Source of the DNA: an uncultured Erwinia sp.
Lineage (GTDB): Bacteria; Pseudomonadota; Gammaproteobacteria; Enterobacterales; Enterobacteriaceae
DNA length: 44,221 nt
Assembly: GCA_946221915.1 (NCBI GenBank)
Contig: CAMIKG010000043.1
Location: 1-44,221 of the forward strand
Direction of reading: 5' to 3'
Each line of letters begins with the position of its first letter. Within the stretch, counting starts at the first letter, position 1. Both the position numbers and the translations under genes were made by a program. The notes under the pieces are model-generated. The model had not been told where the DNA came from, searched no databases, and saw only the letters and a program-made list of their open reading frames with translations. This document shows, one piece after another, positions 24,593 through 33,816 of this stretch.

Positions 24593-25414
24593 TTAGCCGC
24601 CGCTGGCGCCGAGCATCATACGCAAAACGTTGGCGGCTTGTTTAGGAGGAAGTGCCAGAATGGCACTGTAGAGATCGATGGTCATGTCGCACATATCATT
24701 ATGTTCGACGTTAACATCGGTTGGTGCGTTGAGCAGCTGCAGTTTACTGCCCCACTTTTTATATAACGTCCCCACAATGCCCTGCATACTTTTACGCGCT
24801 GCGGCTAAATTCAGCGCAATTTCCGGCCCGGTGCTGGCTACCAGCAAGGCATCGATCTGCTGCAGATCCTGTTGCTGCAGTTGTGCGGGCAAACGCGCGA
24901 TAGTGTTCACTTCACCGCTCAGTTGCGGGAAAAGAAACTGGAAACAGAGTTCGCCAGAAATCTGCCGCAGACTTTGCATCTGCCGCACACTCAGCTGTAT
25001 ATAGCTGATGACCGTTTCATCCTGCGCCCGGCCGACGCGCTGATTCAGCAGATCGGCCAGCATCGGCCGCAGCTGAGCGATAGCTTTATCCGCGTCCTCA
25101 CCACCACGCACCGCATTGACCAGTTCATCATTTAACTGCTTATACAGGGCGGGTTGCTGTTCTTTTATCGTGCGGTAAACCAGCATCGTCGCCAGTTGCT
25201 GCTGCGCCGCATCCACCCGCGTCGCCAGTTGTTGCTGTGGCTGGACCCAGCGCAGCCAGACGACATTGCCCGCCACCAGCGGTAGCGCAACCAGCAGTAA
25301 TGCCAGCCAGCGCGAGACCTTCGCCCGCCGCACCAGCCAGAAAGCCAGCAGTGAAAGCAGTACCAGGGCAATAACAGACGGGATCAGGTTAATTTCAGAC
25401 AAAACAATTTCCAT
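24593..25414 (-). CDS. Inner-membrane protein of unknown function
   Basis: 273 residues. Two N-terminal membrane segments (about 8-28, PSVIALVLLSLLAFWLV, and 36-56) are followed by a long, mostly helical domain rich in Gln, Leu and Ala (QQQLATRVDAAQQQLATML and similar). That domain is probably periplasmic or cytoplasmic coiled coil, with a pair of nearby cysteines (CDM and an earlier ELCFQF). No recognised family motif. It lies downstream of the usp gene with a 76-base gap that contains an inverted repeat (GGGAAGG / CCTTCCC), so it may be only partly co-transcribed. Confidence 0.65.
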   Translation of the reverse strand: MEIVLSEINLIPSVIALVLLSLLAFWLVRRAKVSRWLALLLVALPLVAGNVVWLRWVQPQQQLATRVDAAQQQLATMLVYRTIKEQQPALYKQLNDELVNAVRGGEDADKAIAQLRPMLADLLNQRVGRAQDETVISYIQLSVRQMQSLRQISGELCFQFLFPQLSGEVNTIARLPAQLQQQDLQQIDALLVASTGPEIALNLAAARKSMQGIVGTLYKKWGSKLQLLNAPTDVNVEHNDMCDMTIDLYSAILALPPKQAANVLRMMLGASGG

Positions 25415-25490
25415 TATTTAAAGCACCGGGAAGGACGCGCTGCCTTCCCGCAGGAGAATAAATCGATGTTTAGCAGCAAGCGCGCGACGT

Positions 25491-25943
25491 TTAATCCGCG
25501 CGCACATCCACCAGTACCGGACAGTGCGCATGCTCAATCACTGCCGCACTGACTGAGCCTTTTAACAGGCGGTTAAATGGCGACAGATGACGGCGTCCCA
25601 TAATAATCATCGCCGCCTTCAGCTGATCCGCCTGCGCCACAATGGTTTCCGCCGACTCGCCCGCCACCACGCGACCACGCGCCTGCACACCGGCACGTTG
25701 CAGCTCCGCCAGCGCCTGGCGCACCACGGCTTCCGCCGTATTTTGTTCATCCTGCGCCAGCGCGAAATCAGCCGGATCTTCACCTGCGGTGAACTCCAGC
25801 GGCGCACTGCCAGCGGAATAACTGGCGTCCACGCAGCACACCACCACCACTTCGGCCTGCTGCCCCTGCGCCTGCTCAATCGCCAGATTCACCACCTTGC
25901 GGGCATGCGCTGAATTATCGACTGCCACTAACAACGTTTTCAT
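25491..25943 (-). CDS. Universal stress protein (UspA family)
   Basis: 150 residues. The N-terminus MKTLLVAVDNSAHARKVVNL and the C-terminal block AAMIIMGRRHLSPFNRLLKG followed by S-V-S show the Usp fold. The second G of the usual GxxGx9G(S/T) nucleotide motif is replaced by His (GRRH...GS), so ATP binding is uncertain. It starts 12 bases after the IclR-type regulator, indicating an operon. Confidence 0.85.
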   Translation of the reverse strand: MKTLLVAVDNSAHARKVVNLAIEQAQGQQAEVVVVCCVDASYSAGSAPLEFTAGEDPADFALAQDEQNTAEAVVRQALAELQRAGVQARGRVVAGESAETIVAQADQLKAAMIIMGRRHLSPFNRLLKGSVSAAVIEHAHCPVLVDVRAD

Positions 25944-25955
25944 CCTGTTCTCCGG

Positions 25956-26738
25956 TTAATCGCGTGCGGTTATTTTACCGATCTCACGCATCATCGCCTC
26001 TTTGCACTTCAGTATCTCACTGCGATAGAGCGCCTCATGTTTCTGTAAACGCGAGCCAGGTATCAGCAGTGCAATGCAGAAACGGCCAAGCACCGTATCG
26101 ATCGCCACGGCCATGGTAGAAATTCCTTCCAGCGTTTCGCCACGATCGTAAGCGACCCCGGTTTCGCGGATCTCCTTCAGATGCGCCAGCAGCTGCGGCA
26201 GGGTTTTTACCGTGATTTCGGTCATCGCCTCGTAGGCTTCCCCCACCAGCGTGCGCACATCCTCGTCGCTTTCCAGCGCCAGCAGCGCACGTCCGCCGGA
26301 GGTGCTGTACAGCGGCAGATTCAGCCCAATACGCGGCACCACGCGCAGCTCACGGGCCGCGACGACATAGTGGACGATCGCCAGTTGCGTACCGCTGGCA
26401 CGCGCCAGCGACACGGTCTCGCCAGTGGCATCAGATAACGCCTGCAGCACCGGGCGGGCGATCTCCACCACATCGGTATGCACAGCAGAGACCAGCCGCA
26501 ACAGCGCCGGCCCGAGGCGTACGCCACCCGCCCCCTGAATACGGATCATCTGCACCGAATCCAGCGCCGCCACAATGCGCTGCACGGTAGAGCGCGGCAA
26601 ATCAACCGCCTGCGCAATCTCGCCCAGACTCATGCCATTCGGCTGCTCGCCTAACACATTCAATATTTTTGCCGCGCGGGTAATCACCTGAATACCCGCT
26701 GTTTTTTCATCATCAACACGCTGAGGGTTGTCGGACAT
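25956..26738 (-). CDS. IclR-family transcriptional regulator
   Basis: 260 residues. N-terminal winged helix (about 17-80: VITRAAKILNVLGE, SLGEIAQAVDLPRSTVQRIV) and the IclR effector domain (GETVSLARASGTQLAIVHYV, LYSTSGGRALLAL, GVAYDRGETLEGISTMAVAI). It is divergent from the MFS/HlyD efflux pair with 167 bases between the starts, which contain repeated 20-bp sites (26801-26868). This suggests it controls efflux and its own operon. The effector is unknown; family members often sense small aromatic or organic acids. Confidence 0.9.
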   Translation of the reverse strand: MSDNPQRVDDEKTAGIQVITRAAKILNVLGEQPNGMSLGEIAQAVDLPRSTVQRIVAALDSVQMIRIQGAGGVRLGPALLRLVSAVHTDVVEIARPVLQALSDATGETVSLARASGTQLAIVHYVVAARELRVVPRIGLNLPLYSTSGGRALLALESDEDVRTLVGEAYEAMTEITVKTLPQLLAHLKEIRETGVAYDRGETLEGISTMAVAIDTVLGRFCIALLIPGSRLQKHEALYRSEILKCKEAMMREIGKITARD

Positions 26739-26800
26739 GCTGTTCTCTTCCTTGTTCAGGCCGCCGCTACTGTAGCGCTAAATGCGCACGTTTTACAGCT

Positions 26801-26868
26801 TGTACCACATTGCAATACAACAAACCGCGATGTAACATGCGCTTCCGCTGTATCACATCGCAATACAG
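26801..26868. promoter_or_regulatory. Repeated operator-like sites between iclR-type gene and efflux operon
   Basis: TGTACCACATTGCAATACAA (26801-26820) and TGTATCACATCGCAATACAG (26849-26868) match at 17 of 20 positions as direct repeats, with a partial inverted copy (CCGCGATGTAACA, 26825-26837) between them. Their place in a divergent intergenic region next to an IclR-type gene makes them its probable binding sites. Confidence 0.6.
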
Positions 26869-26905
26869 TGCATCAAATATAACAGGAAACACTGGAGTAC
26901 CTGCT

Positions 26906-28507
26906 ATGAACGGTCAGCCTTCGGCGGCGCCGGTTCCCCATCCTTTTACCCTGCGCCTGGCGCTGGGGCTGGTCGGGGTGCTGATCGCTGCGCTTACTGC
27001 CGGATTAAACGATCGCGTCACCGATATCGCGCTGGCCGACATCCGCACCGCACTGGGCATCAGCTACGATCAGGGCAGCTGGATCACTGCGCTCTACCAG
27101 GCAGCGCAGGTGGCATCGATGATGATCGCACCATGGTTTGCCGTCACCCTCTCTCTGCGGCGTTTTACCCTCGCCGTCGCCAGCGGTTTTACCGCAATCG
27201 GCGTGCTGTTGCCGTTCATCACGGACATTCATTTATTTCTGGCGCTGCGTATTGTCCAGGGCATCTGTGCGGGCGCCTTCCCGCCAATTCTGATGACCGT
27301 CGCGCTGCGTTTCCTGCCGCCCGGCATTAAGTTGTTTGGCCTCAGCGCCTATGCACTGACCGCCACCTTTGGCCCGAATATGGCGGCATCGCTGGCAGCG
27401 TTCTGGACCGACAGTATCGGCTGGCAGTTTGTCTTCTGGCAGGTCGCGCCGCCAATGCTGATCGCCATGCCGTTAATCAGCTGGGGATTGCCGCAGGACC
27501 CGCTACGCCCCGAGCGCTTCCGGCAAATGGACTGGTTTGGCATGCTGACCGGCGGCAGCGGCATTGCGCTGCTGATTATCGCGCTGGCGCAGGGCGAGCG
27601 TCTCGACTGGCTGAACTCGCCGCTGATTAGCGCCATGTTGTTCAGCGCCGCTGCCCTGCTGCTGGTATTCCTGATTAATGAATGGTTTCACCCGCTGCCG
27701 CTGTTCCGTTTGCAGATGTTACAGCGTAAGAATCTGATCCACGGCATGCTGGCGCTGGCGGGCGTGCTGACGGTGGCGCTGTCCGGTTCTGCGCTGCCTT
27801 CCGCCTATTTTGCCCAGGTTGAGGGCTTCCGCACCCTGCAGTTCGCGCCGCTGGCGATGGCGATCGGCTTGCCGCAACTGCTGATTGCTCCGCTGGTGGC
27901 GGCACTGCTGAATCTGCGCTGGATCGACTGCCGCTGGATGCTCACTGCGGGCGCGGCGCTGCTGATCGGCTCCTGCCTGCTGGGATCGCAGCTGACCAGC
28001 GCCTGGGCGCGGGAAAACTTCTGGCTGATCCAGCTGATGCAGGCGTTTGGGCAGCCGATGATGATTATCTCCGTGCTGATGAGTTCCACCAGCGTGGTGC
28101 TGCCGCCGGAAGGTCCGTTTGCCGCGGCGATGTTTAATACCGTGCGCGGCGTTGCCAGCGTGGCAGCCAGCACGCTGGTGCAGAGTTTCCTCAGCCAGCG
28201 CGAAAAATTTCACTCCCATAGCCTGCTGGATCAGGCGGCGAATCGCGGCTGGCTGCTCAGCGCCGACTCACCGGCCAGCGCCAGCGCCTCCGCGCCTTTG
28301 CTGCCAGATGGCAGTATCAGCTCGGCGGAAAATATCGCCCGTTTCTCCACGCTGGTGAAACATCAGGCGATGGTGCTGAGTATCAGCGATGCCTACTTAA
28401 TGCTGATCGGCTTTGCGCTGCTGCTGGTGCTGCTGACCGCCTGGCTGCCGAAACGCATCTGGCCGCCGCAAACCCTTATTCAACCTGCTACGCACACTCC
28501 AGGATAA
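26906..28507 (+). CDS. MFS multidrug efflux transporter, DHA2 (EmrB/QacA) type
   Basis: 533 residues from the ATG at 26906, with GGAG eight bases upstream; a longer frame from 26810 would run through the operator repeats. About 14 predicted membrane segments. The N-terminal ALTAGLNDRVTDIALADIRT, GISYDQGSWITALYQAAQVA and the RIVQGICAGAFPPI segment are typical of EmrB-like exporters. The HlyD-type gene follows three bases later, so the two should form an inner-membrane pump plus periplasmic adaptor that works with a TolC-type channel. Substrate unknown. Confidence 0.88.
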   Translation: MNGQPSAAPVPHPFTLRLALGLVGVLIAALTAGLNDRVTDIALADIRTALGISYDQGSWITALYQAAQVASMMIAPWFAVTLSLRRFTLAVASGFTAIGVLLPFITDIHLFLALRIVQGICAGAFPPILMTVALRFLPPGIKLFGLSAYALTATFGPNMAASLAAFWTDSIGWQFVFWQVAPPMLIAMPLISWGLPQDPLRPERFRQMDWFGMLTGGSGIALLIIALAQGERLDWLNSPLISAMLFSAAALLLVFLINEWFHPLPLFRLQMLQRKNLIHGMLALAGVLTVALSGSALPSAYFAQVEGFRTLQFAPLAMAIGLPQLLIAPLVAALLNLRWIDCRWMLTAGAALLIGSCLLGSQLTSAWARENFWLIQLMQAFGQPMMIISVLMSSTSVVLPPEGPFAAAMFNTVRGVASVAASTLVQSFLSQREKFHSHSLLDQAANRGWLLSADSPASASASAPLLPDGSISSAENIARFSTLVKHQAMVLSISDAYLMLIGFALLLVLLTAWLPKRIWPPQTLIQPATHTPG

Positions 28508-28509
28508 TA

Positions 28510-29541
28510 ATGATGAGTATTACACCTGCCAAACGAACGCTTCTGCTGACATTGCTGTTGCTGGTGCTGCTGGTCATGGCGCTATTTGCCTGGCACAGCC
28601 TGCATCACAATAACTATCGTACCGATGACGCTTATGTCACCGCCGATTACACGCTGGTGGCGCCGAAAATTTCCGGTTACGTCGCCAGCGTGAATGTCAG
28701 CGACAACCAGGCAGTGAAAGCTGGCGATCTGCTGGCGACGCTGGACGATCGCGACTATCGCGTCGCGCTGGAAACCGCACAGGCCAGCCTGCTGGTCAGT
28801 AACGCGAAACTCACCAGCATTGATGCTCAGCTGGAACAGCAGCAGGCGGTGATCAATCAGAAACTGGCGGCGGTCACCTCCAGCCAGGCCTCGTTAAGCT
28901 ATGCCGATCAGAATGCCGGCCGCTATCGCCGCCTGCTGAAAAGCGGTACTGCGACTGCCGATGAGCAGCAGAAAGCCAGCTCCACCATGCGCGCCGCCGC
29001 CGCCCAGGTACAGCAGGATCAGGCGGCAGTCGTCGCCGCGCGTAAAGAAGTGGGTATTCTGCAGGCCAGCCGTCAGCAGGCGCTGGCGGATATCGCTGCG
29101 GCGCAGGCCAGTGTCGACCAGGCGCAGCTGAATCTCTCCTATACGCGCATTACCGCGCCGGTGGATGGCAATATCGGCCAGCGCTCCGTGCGCCAGGGCG
29201 CGTACGTTTCGGCTGGCACTCGACTGCTGGCGGTGGTGCCATTGCAGCAAAGCTATATTGTCGCCAACTTCCTTGAAACCCAGCTGGCGCATGTGCAGAA
29301 CGGGCAACAGGTGGATATTAAAGTCGATGCCCTGCCTGGCGTACGTTTCCGTGGTCATGTTGACAGCGTCGCCCCGGCGACCGGCAGCACGTTCTCCGCG
29401 ATTGCCGCCGATAATGCCACCGGTAACTACACCAAAGTGGTGCAGCGCCTGCCGGTAAAAATCGTGCTGGAGCCGGGCCAGCCGGACCTTGCGCGCCTGC
29501 GCGTCGGCATGTCAGTGGTGCCGCAGATTCTGGTAAAATAA
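28510..29541 (+). CDS. HlyD/EmrA-family membrane fusion protein
   Basis: 343 residues; ATG at 28510 or 28513, with AGGAT upstream. One N-terminal membrane anchor (about 9-28, LLLTLLLLVLLVMALFAW), then the typical TDDAYVTADYTLVAPKISGY segment, a lipoyl half (VSDNQAVKAGDLLATLDDRD), a long Ala/Gln-rich alpha-hairpin, the second lipoyl half (YTRITAPVDGNIGQRSVRQG) and a beta-barrel region. It bridges the adjacent MFS pump to an outer-membrane channel. Co-transcribed with the MFS gene. Confidence 0.9.
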   Translation: MMSITPAKRTLLLTLLLLVLLVMALFAWHSLHHNNYRTDDAYVTADYTLVAPKISGYVASVNVSDNQAVKAGDLLATLDDRDYRVALETAQASLLVSNAKLTSIDAQLEQQQAVINQKLAAVTSSQASLSYADQNAGRYRRLLKSGTATADEQQKASSTMRAAAAQVQQDQAAVVAARKEVGILQASRQQALADIAAAQASVDQAQLNLSYTRITAPVDGNIGQRSVRQGAYVSAGTRLLAVVPLQQSYIVANFLETQLAHVQNGQQVDIKVDALPGVRFRGHVDSVAPATGSTFSAIAADNATGNYTKVVQRLPVKIVLEPGQPDLARLRVGMSVVPQILVK

Positions 29542-29741
29542 TTGTGAGCATTGTCTCAGAACAAGACTATTTATTTTGTCGCACTTTCAGCGTAGATTAG
29601 TCGCGATCCTGCTCCGGGTTACCCGGGGCGACGCGGAAGAAAGGCGTGCAGCACCCTAATAAGCTCACCTTTTCGACCGAACTGTTTGTGTTGCGCGGGT
29701 TTGGGATCGCCATTGCCGCAGTCGCTCAGAGGAGTCGTCTG

Positions 29742-29813
29742 GTGAAATACGCATTGATGGGAGTGTCGTTCTTCCTGTTAGTCTGGGTTGGCACTTTTTT
29801 CCTGATGGTTTAA
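29742..29813 (+). CDS. ypdK: Small membrane protein YpdK
   Basis: 23 residues from GTG at 29742, with GAGGAG at good spacing: MKYALMGVSFFLLVW followed by VGTFFLMV. E. coli YpdK, as I recall it (MKYFFMGISFMVIVW...), has the same length and very similar sequence, and it also lies just before alaC. A single hydrophobic segment makes it an inner-membrane peptide; its function is unknown. The 200-base stretch upstream looks like a long untranslated leader with an inverted repeat (CCGGG near 29616 / CCCGG near 29622). Confidence 0.8.
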   Translation: MKYALMGVSFFLLVWVGTFFLMV

Positions 29814-29852
29814 CGCTGTTTGCTGTTCAGGCATTGCACCTGGGATGAAATG

Positions 29853-29880
29853 AGGGCGACATTGATGTCGCCCTGTTAGT
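29853..29880. terminator. Hairpin between ypdK and alaC
   Basis: AGGGCGAC (29853-29860) pairs with GTCGCCCT (29867-29874), loop ATTGAT, next to the alaC stop. It lies between convergent genes. The T-run is poor on both strands. Confidence 0.5.
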
Positions 29881-29881
29881 T

Positions 29882-31117
29882 TTACTCTTCCGCTTCCGCA
29901 CTCTTCGCCGTGGCAGGCAAAATGCCATCGGCGCGGAACATCGCTTTAATACCGCGCACCGCCTGACGAATACGATCGCTGTTTTCAATCAGTGCGAAAC
30001 GCACATGGGTATCGCCGTAGTCACCAAAACCGATGCCCGGCGAAACGCAGACCTTCGCTTCCTGTAACAGATGTTTGGCAAACTCCAGCGAGCCAAGGTG
30101 CGCATAATGATCCGGGATTTTTGCCCAGACATACATTGACGCTTTCGGCATCTCCACCATCCAGCCCGCTTCATGCAGCCCTTTTACCAGCACATCACGG
30201 CGGCGCTTATACTGCCCGGCAATATCGCGCACGCACTGCTGCTCGCCTTCCAGCGCCGCAATCGCCGCCACCTGCAGCGGGGTAAAGGTGCCGTAGTCGT
30301 GATAGCTCTTGATACGCGCCAGCGCGCTGACCAGCTCTTTATTACCGACCATAAAGCCGATGCGCCAGCCTGCCATGTTGTAGCTTTTCGACAGAGTGAA
30401 AAACTCCACCGCCACATCGCGTGCGCCTGGCACCTGCATAATGGACGGCGCTTTCCAGCCGTCATATACGATGTCGGCGTAAGCCAGATCGTGCACCACC
30501 AGCACATTGTACTGTTTCGCCAGCGCAATCACGCGCTCGAAGAAATCGAGTTCGACGCACTGCGCCGTCGGGTTCGACGGGAAGCCGAGGATCATCATTT
30601 TTGGCTTCGGATAGCTTTCGCGAATCGCGCGCTCCAGCTCGTTAAAGAAGTCGACGCCCGCCACCAGCGGCACGGAGCGCACCTGCGCACCGGCAATCAC
30701 AGCCCCGTAAATATGAATAGGATAGCTGGGATTCGGCACCAGCACGGTGTCGCCATGATCCAGCGTCGCCAGCATCAGGTGCGCCAGCCCCTCTTTTGAA
30801 CCAATGGTGACAATGGCTTCGGATTCCGGGTCGATCTCCACCTGATAGCGGTCAGCGTACCAGCGTGAAATCGCCCGCCGCAGACGCGGAATGCCGCGCG
30901 AGGTGGAGTAACCATGGGTGTCCGGGCGCTGTGCCACGGTGCAGAGTTTTTCCACAATGTGCGGCGGTGTCGCGCCATCGGGGTTGCCCATACTGAAATC
31001 GATAATATCTTCGCCGCGCCGGCGCGCAGCCATTTTCAGTTCAGCTGTGATATTAAAAACATACGGGGGGAGACGTTCAATACGGGAAAAACGACGAGTT
31101 GAGCCGTTGTCAGCCAT
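29882..31117 (-). CDS. alaC: Alanine transaminase AlaC (glutamate-pyruvate aminotransferase)
   Basis: 411 residues, fold-type I PLP aminotransferase. Visible motifs: GNPDGATPPHIVEKL, GYSTSRGIPRLRRAI, VPNPSYPIHIYGAVIAGAQV, VVHDLAYADIVYDGW, and the PLP-lysine segment FFTLSKSYNMAGWRIGF. It makes alanine from pyruvate and glutamate in the cytoplasm. Length and neighbours (ypdK before, ypdA after) match E. coli alaC (yfdZ). Confidence 0.95.
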   Translation of the reverse strand: MADNGSTRRFSRIERLPPYVFNITAELKMAARRRGEDIIDFSMGNPDGATPPHIVEKLCTVAQRPDTHGYSTSRGIPRLRRAISRWYADRYQVEIDPESEAIVTIGSKEGLAHLMLATLDHGDTVLVPNPSYPIHIYGAVIAGAQVRSVPLVAGVDFFNELERAIRESYPKPKMMILGFPSNPTAQCVELDFFERVIALAKQYNVLVVHDLAYADIVYDGWKAPSIMQVPGARDVAVEFFTLSKSYNMAGWRIGFMVGNKELVSALARIKSYHDYGTFTPLQVAAIAALEGEQQCVRDIAGQYKRRRDVLVKGLHEAGWMVEMPKASMYVWAKIPDHYAHLGSLEFAKHLLQEAKVCVSPGIGFGDYGDTHVRFALIENSDRIRQAVRGIKAMFRADGILPATAKSAEAEE

Positions 31118-31237
31118 AGCATCCTCTTGATTTACGTAAGCGCCCGGACCGTCCGAGCGACGCTGACCACCGTTGTGGTCGAGGAATGAACATAGCCTGA
31201 TTGTTTACCGCTTGTCGAGGGGCGGAATAAAATATTC

Positions 31238-31765
31238 TTATTCGTCGTTATTCAGCCGGCCAAACACCCAATCGTTCACCCACTGCTCGTGCAGCAGATA
31301 ATTATCCCGCAGCGTGCCTTCCAGCTGGAAGCCGTTCTTCTCCAGCACCCGACGCGACGCCCAGTTGCCCTCCACCACCGAAGCGGTCAGTTTGTGGAAC
31401 TGGCACTCGATAAACAGGAACTCGCACAGCGTCTGCAGCGCCTCGCTGCCATAGCCCTGACCCCAGCCGTCAGGCAGCAACGTGTAGCCGACTTCAGCCT
31501 GGCGATACGGATACCACTGTGAACTGGCGCCGAGCAGCCCAACGGCTGCACCGTCGGCGCGCACTCTTACGGCCAGGCACAGCATATGTGTACTGGTGAT
31601 GTGCCATGGCGCCAGACGTTCCTCGAAACGTTGACGGATATCTTCCGTTGACGGAACAGCACTGACCCACTGCATCACCCGGGGATCGCTGTGGATACGC
31701 AGGAATAACGGCCAGTCATCCGGCAGCAGTTTGGTTAGCTCTAAACGCCTGGTTATCAGTTGCAT
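31238..31765 (-). CDS. GNAT-family acetyltransferase (RimJ/RimL type)
   Basis: 175 residues from the ATG at 31765, chosen for GAGGG six bases upstream; the longer frame to 31813 lacks support. The acetyl-CoA loop appears as LLPDGWGQGYGSEALQTL, and the later NWASRRVLEKNGFQLEGTLR is typical of RimJ/RimL N-acetyltransferases. The substrate is unknown (a protein N-terminus, antibiotic or metabolite). E. coli has no such gene here as far as I recall, so it is an insertion in an otherwise conserved order. The 317-base gap that follows (31766-32082) is A+T-rich and shows no other gene. Confidence 0.85.
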   Translation of the reverse strand: MQLITRRLELTKLLPDDWPLFLRIHSDPRVMQWVSAVPSTEDIRQRFEERLAPWHITSTHMLCLAVRVRADGAAVGLLGASSQWYPYRQAEVGYTLLPDGWGQGYGSEALQTLCEFLFIECQFHKLTASVVEGNWASRRVLEKNGFQLEGTLRDNYLLHEQWVNDWVFGRLNNDE

Positions 31766-32082
31766 CGCGCCCTCAACAAATAAGGAAAAAGACTTTTCAC
31801 CATAGCCGCACAAATTCCCCTTTTATCATAAAAAAGAGGGAAAACGCAGCGACAAGGTTAATTACCAGGCTAATTAATGTCGATAGAACATAAAAACAAC
31901 ATCCTGATTATGTTACTCAGACTTTCCTCTTTTTTATTATCCTCTGCAAATCAATCGCCATCAGGACGGCAAAAAACGGCAAAATTGATCTCATCCCTGT
32001 TTGCCGCAAACTCCCCACGGCTTGCCTGGCACATTGGCGTGAGTTTCCTTATTATTGGCAACTCAAGTCATAGCCTTACGGG

Positions 32083-33789
32083 ATGTCTGTGCAATCCATT
32101 TTTGAAATGCTGCTGGCGGTATTTGACCGTGCAGCGCTGATGCTTATCTGCCTGTTCTTCCTGACACGTACCCGTCAGTTTCGCCAGCTGCTGCAAAAAG
32201 ATGAACATTCTCGCCAGGAGCTGTTCGCCGTCACCGCCATCTTCTCACTGTTTGCGCTGTTTGGCACCTGGAGCGGCATCAATGTCGATGGTTCGCTGGT
32301 CAACGTGCGAGTGATCGCCGTGATGTCCGGCGGCATCCTGTTTGGTCCCTGGGTCGGCATTGCCACCGGCGCTATTGCCGGGATGCACCGTTTTCTCATC
32401 GATATCCACGGCGTCACTTCTGTTCCCTGCCTGATCACCAGTATTGCCGCTGGCTTTATTGCTGGCTGGATCAACCTGAAAGTCGCTAAAGATAAGCAGT
32501 GGTGGGTGGGCATTCTTGGTGGCATGCTGTGTGAATCGCTGACCATGCTGCTGATCGTGCTGTGGGCCGACCCTGTGTCGCTGGGGCTGGAAATTGTCAG
32601 CGAGATCGCAATTCCGATGATCCTTGGCGCGGTGTGTATCGGTCTGATTGTGCTGCTGGTGCAGAGTGTCGAAGGGGAAAAAGAGGCCATTGCCGCGCGT
32701 CAGGCTAAACTGGCGCTGGAAATCGCCAATAAAACCCTGCCGCTGTTCCGTCACGTTAACAGCCAGTCGCTGCGCAAAGTGTGCGAAATTATTCGCAGTG
32801 ATATTAACGCCGATGCCGTCGCCATTACCAATAAGAGCCAGATCCTGGCTTATGTCGGCTTTGGCGAGCAGAACTATCACAATGGTGATGACGGCATCAG
32901 CCCGACCACGGCACAGGCGATTGCCAACGGCAAGATCATCATCAAAAACAACGATGAAGCGCACCGCACACCGGAAATCCACTCGATGATTGTCATTCCG
33001 CTGCGTGAAAGCGGTGAAGTAACCGGCACGCTGAAAATCTACTACCGCCACGCACACCGCATCACCTGGTCACTGAAAGAGATGGCCATCGGCCTGTCGC
33101 AGATTATCTCCACCCAGCTGGAAGTTTCACGCGCCGAACAGCTGCGTGAAATGGCCAATAAAGCCGAACTGCGCGCCCTGCAGAGCAAGATTAACCCGCA
33201 TTTCCTGTTCAATGCGCTGAACGCCATCTCCTCTTCGATTCGTATGAATCCGGATACCGCGCGCCAGCTGATAATCAATCTGTCACGCTACCTGCGCTAT
33301 AACCTGGAACTGAATGACGATGATGCTATCGACATTAAAAAAGAGCTGTACCAGGTGAAAGACTATATCGCCATTGAGCAGGCGCGCTTTGGCGACAAGC
33401 TGACGGTGATTTATGAAATCGACGAAGACGTCGCCTGTAAAGTCCCCAGCCTGCTAATCCAGCCGTTAGTGGAGAATGCGATTGTCCACGGCATTCAGCC
33501 ATGCCGCGGTAAAGGCGTGGTGGTGCTGGCAGTGCAGGATCAGGGCGACCGGGTGCGTATTTCGGTACGTGATACCGGCAACGGCATCAGTGAAGAAGTG
33601 ATGGCGCGGGTCGAAAATAATGAAATGCCCGGCAATAAGATTGGCCTGCTGAATGTGCATCACCGTGTCAGGCTGCTGTATGGCGAAGGGCTGCAAATCT
33701 ACCGGCTCAATCCTGGCACCGAAATCGCGTTCTATATCAGTAAAAATGGCCACTCGTTGCCAGAAAATAATGTTTCACTTTCAGTGTAG
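32083..33789 (+). CDS. ypdA: Sensor histidine kinase YpdA (pyruvate-sensing, LytS type)
   Basis: 568 residues (E. coli 565). N-terminal 5TM-5TMR_LYT membrane sensor (about 1-200), a GAF domain (about 230-340), the His-kinase motif KINPHFLFNALNAISSSIR with phospho-acceptor His373, and a HATPase domain with LLIQPLVENAIVHGIQP and RDTGNGIS. In E. coli YpdA senses extracellular pyruvate and phosphorylates YpdB. Near-identical core segments make the assignment firm. ypdB begins 27 bases downstream. The predicted YpdB target yhjX is in the same window. Confidence 0.96.
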   Translation: MSVQSIFEMLLAVFDRAALMLICLFFLTRTRQFRQLLQKDEHSRQELFAVTAIFSLFALFGTWSGINVDGSLVNVRVIAVMSGGILFGPWVGIATGAIAGMHRFLIDIHGVTSVPCLITSIAAGFIAGWINLKVAKDKQWWVGILGGMLCESLTMLLIVLWADPVSLGLEIVSEIAIPMILGAVCIGLIVLLVQSVEGEKEAIAARQAKLALEIANKTLPLFRHVNSQSLRKVCEIIRSDINADAVAITNKSQILAYVGFGEQNYHNGDDGISPTTAQAIANGKIIIKNNDEAHRTPEIHSMIVIPLRESGEVTGTLKIYYRHAHRITWSLKEMAIGLSQIISTQLEVSRAEQLREMANKAELRALQSKINPHFLFNALNAISSSIRMNPDTARQLIINLSRYLRYNLELNDDDAIDIKKELYQVKDYIAIEQARFGDKLTVIYEIDEDVACKVPSLLIQPLVENAIVHGIQPCRGKGVVVLAVQDQGDRVRISVRDTGNGISEEVMARVENNEMPGNKIGLLNVHHRVRLLYGEGLQIYRLNPGTEIAFYISKNGHSLPENNVSLSV

Positions 33790-33816
33790 TACGCTGTATT
33801 TATCGGGGAAAAGCGT

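Noticed and set aside
31877..32140. An 87-codon ORF overlapping the ypdA start
   Set aside because: It overlaps the well-supported ypdA N-terminus in another frame and has no ribosome site.
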